A DNA stretch of 64,000 bases, from assembly GCA_964036155.1 (NCBI GenBank), contig OZ038423.1, forward strand, positions 48,685,249 through 48,749,248, read 5' to 3'. The stretch comes from Diploscapter coronatus (lineage: Eukaryota > Nematoda > Chromadorea > Rhabditida > Rhabditidae). The notes below the pieces were generated by a model. It was not told where the DNA came from, searched no databases, and saw only the letters and a program-made list of their open reading frames with translations. Positions within the stretch are counted from its first letter, which is position 1. The number at the start of each line of letters is the position of its first letter. Shown piece by piece: positions 27,340 through 39,500 of this stretch. The translations under genes were made by a program, and so were the position numbers.

Positions 27340-28965
27340 ACAACTAACTCAACCAGATGTAAGCTTTACGAAATTTCAATTCTAAACCAGTTAGTAACTC
27401 TTGATTCGTTCGTCACGTATAGACGTATTAGATATTCTTAGACGAAAGTTTCATTTCGAAATACATCTTAAAGGCGAAGAAATCATTTAGAATAGAATTT
27501 TTATAGGATTTTTTTTCAAATTTCAAACCAAAAATTTCAGCTTTCGTCTTTCCGCAAACTGGTAGTTGCTCAAAATGCCATTACGTCGCCGAATCTCAAT
27601 TTTCCAGTCTCAAAACAAAATTTTAAACAACGACATTCGCACTTGAACGGCTTTATTCCCGCGAAATGAAGCTAGTCATTGCATTCGAAATTTCGCTAAT
27701 CTAAAAATTGTCCGAGAATTCCTACATATCACGTTTACGGCTTATTGTAAACCTGCCCAATTTAACTTTCATGTATTTATAAATCTTACCCAATATCGCA
27801 GAATCATCCTGCAAATTGAGCGAGATTCACAAATACGTGAGGTTTAAATCAAGTATGGATTACAGTGAGTTATTCTGTACTCATAGTACAAACCGGTCTT
27901 TCAAATCATAATTCCATTACTACCGTAATTTCAATTCACTGAAAGTATTATCATTTTGGTGTAATTTTTATGCGTCAGGTATCTGTACACTAAATGTTAT
28001 TGTGAAAGTACGATTTTTCAAAACTCATTTTGTCGTATGCTCATAATAAGTTGTAGAATTTTGTTCATTCCTACGCGAAGTTATATATTTTTTAATTTAA
28101 CATGAAATTATGCATCGATTTTGGCGATCTATGACATTAAATTGTTCACACTACTTTCGATTAATTTATGATTTTTCCTTCGAATAAAAACCTCGAAGAT
28201 TTTTATTTTATGTTTCGCAAACAAAAATATCGCACTAAAAACCATTTAAGAATTTACATATTGGAGTTCAGACGGTGTTAAAGGTCGTTATTTTTTCAAC
28301 AAAAAAATCAAATGTCGGATCATAAATATCTATTTCTATCTACTATTCTTTATCGAATTACTCTTACTCGCTTTTTCTCTGGCCTTGCAAAAAATTAACG
28401 ACGGAATAAAAATATCAGGTTTTGGGCTAATCATTTTATCAATTTATCTTCATTCTCGGGGAATTTGGGGGTCGCGAACGGATCTAAGCATTTTTCCTGG
28501 AACTTGTGGGCGATTTAGCGATAAATCGGAGGGAGGAAGCAAAGTGGGCGGGGCGAGATAGCATGGCCAATCGAAGCAATGACTTATTTGGGGAAGAGAA
28601 TTGGGAGGTTAGAGAAAATTAGAGATTATGGGAATTTGAAGAGAGAAAAGTATAAGAAATCTAGAGATAGGGGATTTTATGATGAAAAGAGTCAGAAAAA
28701 ATAGTGATCGAGGAAATTCACGAGTGAATAAGATTGAGAGAATCTAGAGATAAAGAAAAATCGAGAGAGATCTAAAGATAAGAAGTTAGAAAGTATGCTG
28801 AAAGGAGACTAGGAGAAGGTAAAAAGGATCGAAAACAAAAACTACCTAATCCGTTCGCATTTCCCATTCACAGTTCGCGCATTGCAAAGCGGAAAATCAC
28901 TCATATTTGAAAGATTTCGTATTCGGGAAATTGGACGAAATTGATTGATTTCCACAACAGTTGAT
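27340..28965. other. Intergenic region
   Basis: AT-rich DNA after copy B. Positions 28500-28840 are purine-rich (many GAGA and AAGA words) on the + strand. No coding signal, repeat pair or RNA gene was recognised. Confidence 0.4.
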
Positions 28966-31900
28966 ATGCACAAGTGGACGATCGGGGTTGTACCACAGGT
29001 AATTTTTGTTTAACAAATTTACCTAGATCGAAATAATAGCGTAGCAAGCGTTAATCCGACCAATTCTATCTTTATTTCTTTTATTTTAGCAGACTTCAGA
29101 TAAACCTTTAGGTTATTTTTTTATTTATGCTAATTTAGGGAGGCCACACCACTGGTTCAAAAGGATCGTCAGAAAGCAAAGAGAAAAGTATTACGTTTAG
29201 GCCGGTAAGATATTTCGATATTTTTTGAATTAAATGTTTCACCAAATGACGTAATTTGAAATTAATTTGAGAAAAAATGAATAATTTACAATCAACAAAA
29301 TATTATTTGTATTTTTCAGAGAATAATATAGCAACATTATTCATTGCTTTGATATTCCATTGAGGGTGCCTTACTTAACTATATTTTTTAGGAAAAAGAT
29401 TACAACACTATCGACGATCAGAAAGACTATGAGGATCCCGATTATTTCTACGATGTTGGCACACCCAGCAAAACTAGCAACGACAGGATAGTAAGTGTTT
29501 ACTTTCTGTAGCAATGTAACAATAATTTTACGCGTCCATAATTATTATCTTATTGCGCGCATTATAACTCTTTGTTATGATGAAATCGCAATTCTTTTAT
29601 GTTTCACTATTTGGTTAGGATATTAAACTTTCATCAGCAAAGTTATTTTATAATGCGCATATATTCTAAAAACCTGATAGTGGATAGTTTGGCATAGTAT
29701 TTCAATCCTTATCTTCTACATTTGTCAACTTTATCCTTACTTTCACTTTCCCCTAAAATAATTATGTCAGTCCTCGTTTCCCTCATTTCTTCATCCATCC
29801 TGAATTCACTCATTTATCGGCGATTTTCCTCGGTCGCGCATTTTTGAGGATTCGGATTCTCTCACTTCTGCTGCACACTAGCTGATCTTCATCGCTGCAG
29901 CGTATTTGGCCTAGTTAGGAGAGAAAAAATCATCGCAAAAAAGGCGGACGAAGAGTGGAAAAAGAGTTACAACGAGAGAGGAAGGGGATGAAGAAAGGAA
30001 GAAAGAAAGAATGAAAAAGGGAGAGAAAGAATAGAGACGGTCGAATTCAGTAGATAAAGACGGGAGACACGAGGCGCGATTTCCAAAAGAGAGATAAAAT
30101 CATAGAACTTCACTCTGCGAGCGCGCTTCATTTGTTCGCAAAAGGTCATCCGTTTTCGGGGAAATCAATAAAGGCAGATAAAGATAACTGCCTAGATAAT
30201 GGAGTCGAACAACCATTTGAAAATGCAGGAAAATTAGCCAGAACACGGTGGAATTGATTCTTAAAAAATGTAGATTCATTTAGTTGGAACAGCGAGTTGA
30301 AAGCAATATATTCTGAAACTACTATATTTGGAGCACGATAATTTCCGGAACATTTTTGCAATTTCTTTTAACGACTCACTCAATTTATTTAATGCATTTT
30401 TGTTCTTACACTTTATATCTAAGATTTTTTGAAACTCATAAAAATCTTAAATTTCAAAAATCACCCCAAATTAGTTTCAGATATCCCCTCCGCCCGTACC
30501 GACTTCGTCAAGACCCACGCATATTGCAATTCATAATACTACAAAGGTAATAGGCTTTCAGAATTTCTTTTCACGGTTTTTTCGCCACTTTATAATCTTT
30601 ATGCTTTAATTGACGATGATGATGATAAAAAACTTTTTCTTCATTATTCTCGTCTTTTCCACGATTTTTTCATAATCGCGAAAAAATCATCTTTTGCCAG
30701 ACAAAAAGCGTGAATTTGACGCGACAAAAATTGCCAGTTTTTCTTCTTTTTTAAACACGCGAGAAGTGATAAATTTCACGGCAAAAAAATGTCTGCGCGC
30801 TAGGAAAAAATCCTGCCAACCAATTAAAAAAAAAAATCTCTTATCTAACGATAAAGAATAGAGAATAAAAACTGCCTGAGATATATTCGATATCTATGCC
30901 CTCGGGCAAGACGCAACCACTTGCCGAAAAGAGATAAGGAATGGATTTGGCAGCGAAAGGCTAGACTTTCGAGGCTTTCATCGAGCGTTTCTATGGTTTA
31001 CGCTAATAAGCTTGACAAAGGATTCATAATTGACACTCATCAAGAAATTCTAATAATAGAAAGTTTTTCTTTCAATATCACATCACTAGTGTATGCAAGA
31101 CAACGATTGTTTTTTGTGAAATCTACGAGTATAAGGCTAATTGGCAGCGTCAATGCGGCGCCATTTTGTGAAGGCATAGCTCATAAATCACTCGGAATCA
31201 TTTATGGGCAAATTTATCTGCAAAATGAAATTCATGCAAAATTTCAGCTAGGCTTCAAAAAATTAAATAGTTCTTGAATGAAAATGTTCATCAATTTCTC
31301 TCATACCGCGATCCGAAATGTTTACCGTCAAAATAGATTTCTCCATTAACTATGAACAATGACCATATATTTTTAAATATCGAAAAACATTGACTTTCCA
31401 GACATCGACGCCCCGATGGCGAGTGATTCTGCTGGGAGTCGGTCTTTTCGTGGCCTGCTTCCTGCTCGTCATCACTCTGTTCGCGTTTTTCATGCTCCAA
31501 TCGCAAAGTTCATATTCGCCGTTCGATTTGAAGAGTGTAAGAAATAGCTTTAATAGCTATTAAAATTTGGTTAGAATAAAACTCAAATGACTATTTTCTA
31601 AACCTTTAAAAAATTTGCCCTTCTAAATTATTGAAACATATCAAACCATGAGAAATGATTCTTTCAGAACGGAGATTCGTCTAAACACTCTCAATCGGGT
31701 AACCGAAAATCGCGAGATATGGAAATTACACCCAATCACTTACTGACTTTACTGATCACAAAGCGAAAAGTTTGCTTGTTTGAAGTGGCTGGTGGCAACG
31801 AATCTGAAGGGAGGTAAAAATTCAAAATTTTCTAAAAAATATTCCTCTAAGTTTCAGAGACCTATTTCTTCGAGATCATATCGAAACCGCCCGATTGATA

Positions 31901-33579
31901 TTCCACTCGAACCTGAGTCATGCTGGAGTTCCGGTGCATCCACTGCAATTTCAGAGGTCAGACTTCTTTACTAATAGGACAAATTTATATAGATTCCAAT
32001 CTAAAGAAAACACGCTGATTGCGATCTCTTGGTTTAAAAGTTTGAGGTCAGAATTACTGATAAAGACGAAAATTTATATCCTGATTTCAGCACATTTAAA
32101 ATTCATGATTTCTGGTTCCAGTTTTAAATTTAGAGGTCTAAATTTAGATTCGCCCGATCACAGGGAGTCGATGATGACTGTCATGTGATTTTGTACGACC
32201 GAGGTCAGATGATCTGGAGCACGTACGCGATGTGGATATTCAGGGTGAAAATTTAATTTCGAATTTGTTTCATGATTCAAGCGATGCTAGCCGAATAAGC
32301 AAAGACAGATGTAATATCTAAATCATACAATTCCTTGAAACATTACTCAAAACATATACTTTATATTTAGCTCTTCGGCCACAATCGCGTCTCATTATTG
32401 TCCGGTGGCTACACGGGGTGGAAGAGCCAGCAGGAACGAAGCACGCAATATCGCACTGAACAGAATGAAATCGCTAGGAGGAGATTAGGTAAAAGCTATA
32501 TAAAAATGGCAATTTGAAGAGCCATTTTAGGCGATTTTCACTCATCGTGGAACGATTCGCTGATAATCACTTATGATGATGTTTTTGAAAATTCCGAAAT
32601 CGACGAATACGATATCGTTGATGCGCAAGCTAAAGAGGTATTCTTAGATAATTTTTTTAAATGAAATTCGGGAAACTCTTGATATCAGTTAATCCCTTCT
32701 TTATTTCCAATTTAACGAGGTCAAACATGGCGTTTTTTCCTATCAAATTTCTACGCCGAGTTAAGCCCCATCGATTGAACATAATAAACAATACCTCTAT
32801 CCATTATTTTATGAAGCATTTGCCGACATCATGCTGGATCAAGCTCTATAAATTTTTTTTTTAATTCTGAAAGAATCGTCCAAATTTTGATTATCAAAAA
32901 TTCAGATTTCATTAATTTCTTATAAAAATTAGTTTATAAAATCATAAATTTGAGGAATACCTCGGCTTAGCAACCGGCGCATTGTTCGGTCACATCAAAG
33001 GAGCCCGGAACATCCCAGTCGAAGTTGTCTATGATTGGGGCACTTCGCAGTGGCGAGATCAACCTCAGATGCAGGCCGCTTTTAGCAGTTCTGCATTGTC
33101 GCCAAAACGATCTGTGGTAAGCAATCATCGATAAACATTTGAAATATGCCACAAATGAAAAGACATTTCGAATCACTTCAATATTTATTGGTGTGCAGAG
33201 GTGGTAACTGAGGAATATCTTTAAAAAAATGACGAATATTAACTTTATTTTGAGTTTTTAAAGTGAAATTATTTAGATCGTATATTGCTCAACATCATTA
33301 CGCTCATCTATGGTTTGGTGGGCCCTAACTAGATCTGGATACTCAGCTAGGTAAAAAAAACTAAAACTAAAGCTAAAAAGTAATTGAAATACTCCTTTTG
33401 GAAATTCGGAGTAGCTAACGATAATTCATAATTTCTCATCAAATTTCTAACTTTCCTAAGAGTAGACTTTAGCTAGAAAAATAAGTTTCAGAATTTATTT
33501 CGGAGGTTGGCCTGAATGGGTAGTTCGTGCCCCAGATGATTTGAAAATTCTTGGTGATAGTATTCACAACACCAATTAA
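28966..33579 (+). CDS. Membrane-anchored double-rhodanese protein, mercaptopyruvate/thiosulfate sulfurtransferase family
   Basis: Thirteen exons (28966-28998, 29139-29204, 29392-29490, 30481-30546, 31402-31536, 31668-31813, 31858-31956, 32148-32244, 32371-32488, 32531-32637, 32955-33116, 33277-33350, 33492-33579) sum to 1,290 nt, 429 residues. Residues ~1-95 are polar and acidic; ~96-118 form one hydrophobic segment (VILLGVGLFVACFLLV...); two rhodanese domains follow. Domain 1 has HVILYDR, MWIFRLFGHNRVSLLSGG; domain 2 has DSLIITYDDV, GHIKGARNIP, IVYCSTSLRSS and FGGWPEWVVRAP. These sulfurtransferases move sulfur from mercaptopyruvate or thiosulfate via an active-site Cys. The Cys is present, but the loop CSTSLRS departs from the usual CGSGVT/CRKGVT. 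With no signal peptide and one internal helix it should be a type II membrane protein, unlike the soluble human enzymes. Exon 11 follows an odd TTTGAG acceptor; an AATAAA is at 33714. Confidence 0.85.
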
Positions 33580-36500
33580 TTTTAGTAGACTGATTATCAT
33601 AGACATAATTAACGAGTAAAATTAAATCAGCATTCGAAATTTTGTTCCTCAAATTGTAGGCTCCGATATTGAAAATACGGGTAACCTGATGAAATTGATA
33701 TACTTACTTGTAAATAAATAGCTCAAATTTGAATATAATTTGATGAAAATGACCAATTTATTCCAATATACTGTGAACAAAACGGCTATTTGCATTGATA
33801 TTTGAGAAGAAATATCTTGATCATAAAAGTTGAAACCGATAGATATTTCAATGGTGTTCTGACGAGAAAGTTTAGAAAAGAGGGAAGAAGGGAAAAGTGA
33901 GATATGATAGGGATTTGCGTGTGTGTGTGTGTGTGTGAAACATTTTCATAAACAACATATTTTCCTTACACAAATTCACTATGCTATCGAGAATATTGCT
34001 TGTCGGATCTTCAAAATTGCATCTCGGGAACTTCATTATCTCCCTTCGAATAACTCAAACATTCCCAGGTCTCTTCCCGAAGATGACATATTCGCCCAAT
34101 AACCAACACATACTTCATTTCTACTGAAATTTCGAGCTCATGAACACAAAATTACTTCATATCCAAGAAATTCTCACATGATGTGTTCATTTTTTACTAT
34201 TTACTCGGAGCCAAGATTTTTTCAATCAAGATCTTCAGAACAAATTCTAATATGGAACTTTTCTTATAACTCCATGGCTGACTGAGTAAACTTTAAATTA
34301 TAACCTATAGAATGAAAGTTGTGCAAGTAGGCGTTCCTATTATTTATTTCCTGCAGTAGTTTTATTGTGTTCATCCATTGTTCTGCCTATGCAAGAGTCA
34401 CGATTTATTCCTCTAGCTTGGCAGGGTGTAAATGCCGTCGAATGGGTCGAATGAATGCATTAATCTAGGGAGCCCCATCGTAAAACATAGAAAGAAATTG
34501 CTGAGAGGTGATTTATAGAGAAATGGTGATTGAAAATTTCTTAACTTCGCAACTTAACGAAATAGTAGGTAGGTTTAGAGAGAAAGTACAAAAAACTCTT
34601 AACCATTTTTGCAGTCACTTTTCAGGTAGTGAGATTTGCGAATTACCAATTTTCCTGATTCTAGTCCGTTTCTTATAGTTCTATCAAATTTACTCTTTTG
34701 ATATGTATCAAGTGTCAAGTCATTGACCTGCATTCTATCTCCATTACAGTTCAAGTATTTTCTAGCGTACTCTTAGCGCCAGCTGAGCAATTCTCAGATA
34801 TTGTTCATTTTTATTAAACATATTCAATTTTAATTGTCTTTAATACAAGAATACGAATTTTAATAAAATTCTCCATTTTAATTCGAAAATTGCTCCAATT
34901 TAAAGACTTGCACTATTTTTGTCATATTTTACCTCTGAATCATCGCTAATGGGTTTGGATTTTCACTTATCGTTTATAAATGCGCAGCATCTCCTCAGTT
35001 AATGCGGAAAAATGTAATCGGATCCATTGGTTCATTTGACTCTTTGACTCAAATCCTTTCTTTCTCCCCCTTTCTCGCTATCTTTTTCTTTTCTCTAATT
35101 CCTTTATCTCGCGATATCCGGTCACTAACGAAATGCTCACATCAAAGGAAGGGAATCGAGTAAGAAAAACTTCAAAGCCAAAGAAAAAATGGCACATTTA
35201 GGAATGCTGTAGTGTCATGATTTTTAAAGTATACTTTAGTCCAAGAAAAGAAGCACTACCATTTGCTAAATATGTCTTGGAGTTTAAACATTTTTGAAAC
35301 TTATTCACAAAATTCTAGTGCAATTAAAAATAATAAAATTCAGATAGTTTTCTTTTCAAATATTTCTGGAAATAAATTCGCAATTAAATTAAAATTTACC
35401 CATGCTTTAATAATATGGCACATTACTCTTTTCATTACCTTATTGCTATTACTATGAGCTGCCCCGAATACGTCATTGACACTATGTCTCTTCGTGTATG
35501 TCTGAGATTCTTCTTTTCTTCCTTCGTTCACAGCTCACGGTTGAATGCATATTGTTATTCTCTCCCTCCCTCTCTTCATTAGTCCTCTCTATTTCTGCGC
35601 CTTTTCAAGGAAATTCCCATAGTCGGAAGATCCCTTATTATTATTTCTATCTGGGAACATCCCCAAATTTGCAATCAAATTCACATTTTGAACTTCGTAA
35701 ATATGAAATCTATGAGGATGTGAACCCGTTTTTATTTATTTTCGGATATATTTCACGAAATATGCACTTTCAAGATGATGAATGGAATTTCAGTTCAGAG
35801 CAGAATGGACATTTCAGATCTTAAAAATTTTAAAACGTGCTTTTGAAAACCTAGATTTTTCTCCAAATTCCCTAAACCTTGTCAATTGCGTAAATATTTC
35901 AACCTCCTATCATTTAGATGATAGTTTTCCCAGCCCAAGTAGTCTGATGACTCGTTAATGGCTATCAGTGCTCTGTCTCTTTATCAAATACCCCTTCTGA
36001 TGATTTCGTACCTCGTTTACCCTTTTTTCTCTGATTCACTCTATTTCCAACCACTTTCAAAACTCGGTGTTACATTCATCTTTTATCTTTATCCTTCGCA
36101 CACAACAGTTGGCAGGTTTTTCTCTTCGATTCTCTTTTTTCGTTATATTTCTCCTTTCTATTTCTTTGTATCTCTCCTTTTTAACAACATCTCTTGTTCT
36201 TTTCCTCTCTTACTTTCTCTCTCCCTCTCGCTTCCCTAATTTCAGTGAGCCGTTATCCTTGTTTCTGACCAGTGCGATGTCAATTCTTCTCACTTTTTGA
36301 AATCTCAACAGAATCTGGATTTTCAAGCGAAGTTCAACTTTTTCATAAAATGATATTCATTGTATAATTTTATTCGTCCTTTTTACAATTTTTAAAACAT
36401 TTTTAATCTAATTATTTTCAAAATTATCAAATTGTGCGTGCAATGGATCGGTCCACCGAATTAAATTTGATTAAGTTCGAATGATCATTAAATTATTTGA

Positions 36501-36585
36501 AGCTTATAATTTTTGAACAATTTCAGTTTCAGGATAAATGACGCAAAAATTGGTGGTGCTAGATTGTCGTCAGCCAGGATAAAAA
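33580..36585. other. Intergenic region with a (GT)n microsatellite
   Basis: About 3 kb without a supported gene. A (GT)9 run sits at 33919-33937. Positions 35040-35110 and 36000-36240 are pyrimidine-rich on the + strand, the latter likely in the upstream region of the leucine-rich-repeat gene. Several ORFs of 60-108 codons here have biased low-complexity composition and no splice context. Confidence 0.4.
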
Positions 36586-39500
36586 ATGCCTTCGATTGTA
36601 AATTTGGTTAGACTCTTCTTCCTTTTGCTCTATTCGACTAAGGAATGTTTGGCGCAGTTCGCTGACGAAAACAAGATGTGCCGGTGAGTTTTCACGATTT
36701 ATAAATAGTATCCCTCATGCCCAACAGCACAATGATGTCTAATTTTGATTTGTGAAACTTTAAAACTTACACGACTTTTGCATATATTCTGTTTGTTAAT
36801 TGATAGATTTCAAGAGTGAATATCTGTACCAGTCAATTCGATCGGAACACGGGTCCTCGAATCAGGCTTATTTCACATATTCAAATACTTCATGTTCGTT
36901 TTCATTTATGAAACCTTAAAACAGAAAAATTTCTATTTATCTTACTGGATCATTTGATAAGACGTGATAGATCATGGCAATAGTTCAGAAAACAACCGAA
37001 TAAACCATATATTTATTTTCTTCATTCATTTCCCAAAATCCGAAGCACATTCAATTTTCCTATAACTTCATTTCAATCCTCAAATTTCAGAATACCCGGT
37101 TCAGTAGGTGCATCCTGGTCTCAATGCCTATGCATCCCCGTAAATGGTGATTCCTCTCTGCACATTCTCTGTTCTCGTCTCTCTTCAGCTACAATACCCT
37201 TACTTCCAAATGAGGAGAATTCCCCGAGAAGTTCACCTCCAGATATCGTCGCTGTTTCGGTAACTGGTAAGGAGTATTCCAGTCTTCACGAATATTGAAA
37301 TTGTGATAATCTTTTTTGTCATTAAAGACCTGGTAGATCTGAATGATTGGAATTTTATCTGGAAATTAAGATATTTCAATCGGTATTTCCTGTGATTCGC
37401 ACTACGAATTAAATATTAATAATAATTAAAATATCGAATATTCAGCTAATTTTCTGAAACATAAATTTCAGATAGCTCTCTACAATTCATTCAACAGGAC
37501 GCGTTTCGACATCATAATATTCAAACGCTGGACTTCTCTAAAAATCATATTCAAACTGTTAATGTCAACGCTTTTAGGGGGCTTGAGGTAATATCTAAAT
37601 ATTGAAATCGGCATAAAAGTATTTAATTCCAGATGAAATTAACTCAACTAAATTTGGCACACAATAACTTGTCAGTGATTCCTTCTTGGGCCCTGACATA
37701 TCTTCATCAATTGCAATTCCTTCATTTGCAACACAACAGGATAAGTCAAATTCGACCGAATACATTCGATGAAACTCAGCTAAATAATCTACAATTCTTG
37801 CATTTGGATCATAACCAGGTGATTACTCCTTTATAAAAATTTCTAGGGTTAATTTTTATCATACATCTTTAGCTTATTGAACAAAAATAGGTCATGAATG
37901 AGTAGCTTCGCATAAAAATGTGAAATGATGGCATGTACTCATGGAATGGCTATTTATTATTAGAAGATTTTCGAAAGAAAGAATTAAAGAAAATTTTACC
38001 AATTTGGCAGGATTCTTTCTGAAACATAATTAATTTGTAAGCTTAAAGCTACTAAATACAATTTTCAGTTGAGCGTGATCTCGAACCTGGCCTTCCATCG
38101 CCTGCGTCTAATCGTGTTGACTTTGTCCAACAATCGGATCACCGAAATCGAGAAAATGTCCCTACCAAGGACCCTCAGCTTCCTCGATTTACGCAATAAT
38201 TTGCTGAGACAGGTAAGCTCAAAACTTTTATCCTAAAGTTATACCTTTTCTCTAGGTTAGTAAATTTTTTCAATATAATTTTTGAAATGTTGAAGTCGCT
38301 GATTGATGGATTTATTTCAGATCTCAGAAAACTTGAAAAATATTACGCAAAATTTAGAGCACATGAATTTTTCTATCAATGCTAAAATATCCTTATTTTT
38401 GTTCATTCTTTCTTTCTGATTTGATTGAGCGATATGTTAGTCGATCTTTCAATCCATCATTCATCAAACCTCACCATTTTTCATGTTTTCGACGAAACGA
38501 CAGAAAGATAGGTGAGTGATTAGTGCAAAGAGCTAAGAGACGTTGCACGAGAGAAGCGGACAGCCTATTTTTTAGACAAATGAAATACCAATTTGAGAGC
38601 TGAAACTTGGCGGATATGATCAGGGGAGTATCAGGAACACGTTCCATATGTTCATTTTTCGGACACCTTCTGGACGGATTTTCGGGCCTTGTAATCTAAG
38701 GTCCTATCAAATCAGACAGATATGAGGCTCATTCGACTCAGAATCTTTCGCTCTACAGCTTTGTAGTTGAGCATTTTTCACGAAACCCCATGATTTCTGA
38801 TATTATGCTAATATTTGAGTTAAAATTAGCATAAATTGACATAAATCTCGAAAAATTTTCGCTCTAAACGTATGTTTTGACTTCACCAGTCGATTCCTTG
38901 GATATTTTTACCCCTAAAAATTTGAAAAATGGCCGCGGAGTACTGTCGGTCCCAAGTTGCCGTGACTGTTATTTGATCAACAAATTAAAAGAATTAAGAA
39001 AAAAAAATCTACAAAATTTATTGTTTTCAGATTCCGTTCCTCGCCTTGAAAGATGTAGCGAATCTGAACTCGATCAATTTGGAGAGTAACAACATTTCCT
39101 TGCTGCAATCGCATCCTGAAGTCAGATTCGAAAATGAAATTTCGCTTTTGCTCAGGTAAATTGAAAATGCCGTAATTTGTAGTTAGTTTAAAAATACTTG
39201 CTTGTAAAATATTTCTCAAACTTTGATATTCCAAATTTTTCAGAAACAACAAAATCAAAACCCTCGATGGTCACTCTTTTCGAAGCTTCAAGCGAATCAA
39301 GGACCTGGACATCAGCTATAATCAGGTAATTGAATTTACCTGAATCGAGAAAGTTTGCTGTTCGCGAAATTTCGATAAAGCGTCACTTTTACTGAAGTAA
39401 TTTATATTAGTCCGAACTATTATTTGTAACAAAATTGCCAAGACGTTTACATTTTCCTCGAAACTTGCAAGGTCAATAAAAAATTAATTTGATAAAATCA

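Noticed and set aside
30921..31277. 118-codon open frame on the + strand
   Set aside because: It lies inside intron 4 of the rhodanese gene, has no splice or start context and no recognisable motif.
35958..36239. 93-codon Phe/Ser/Leu-rich frame
   Set aside because: The region is a pyrimidine-rich tract upstream of the LRR gene; Phe/Leu/Ser codons arise from CT-rich DNA in any frame.
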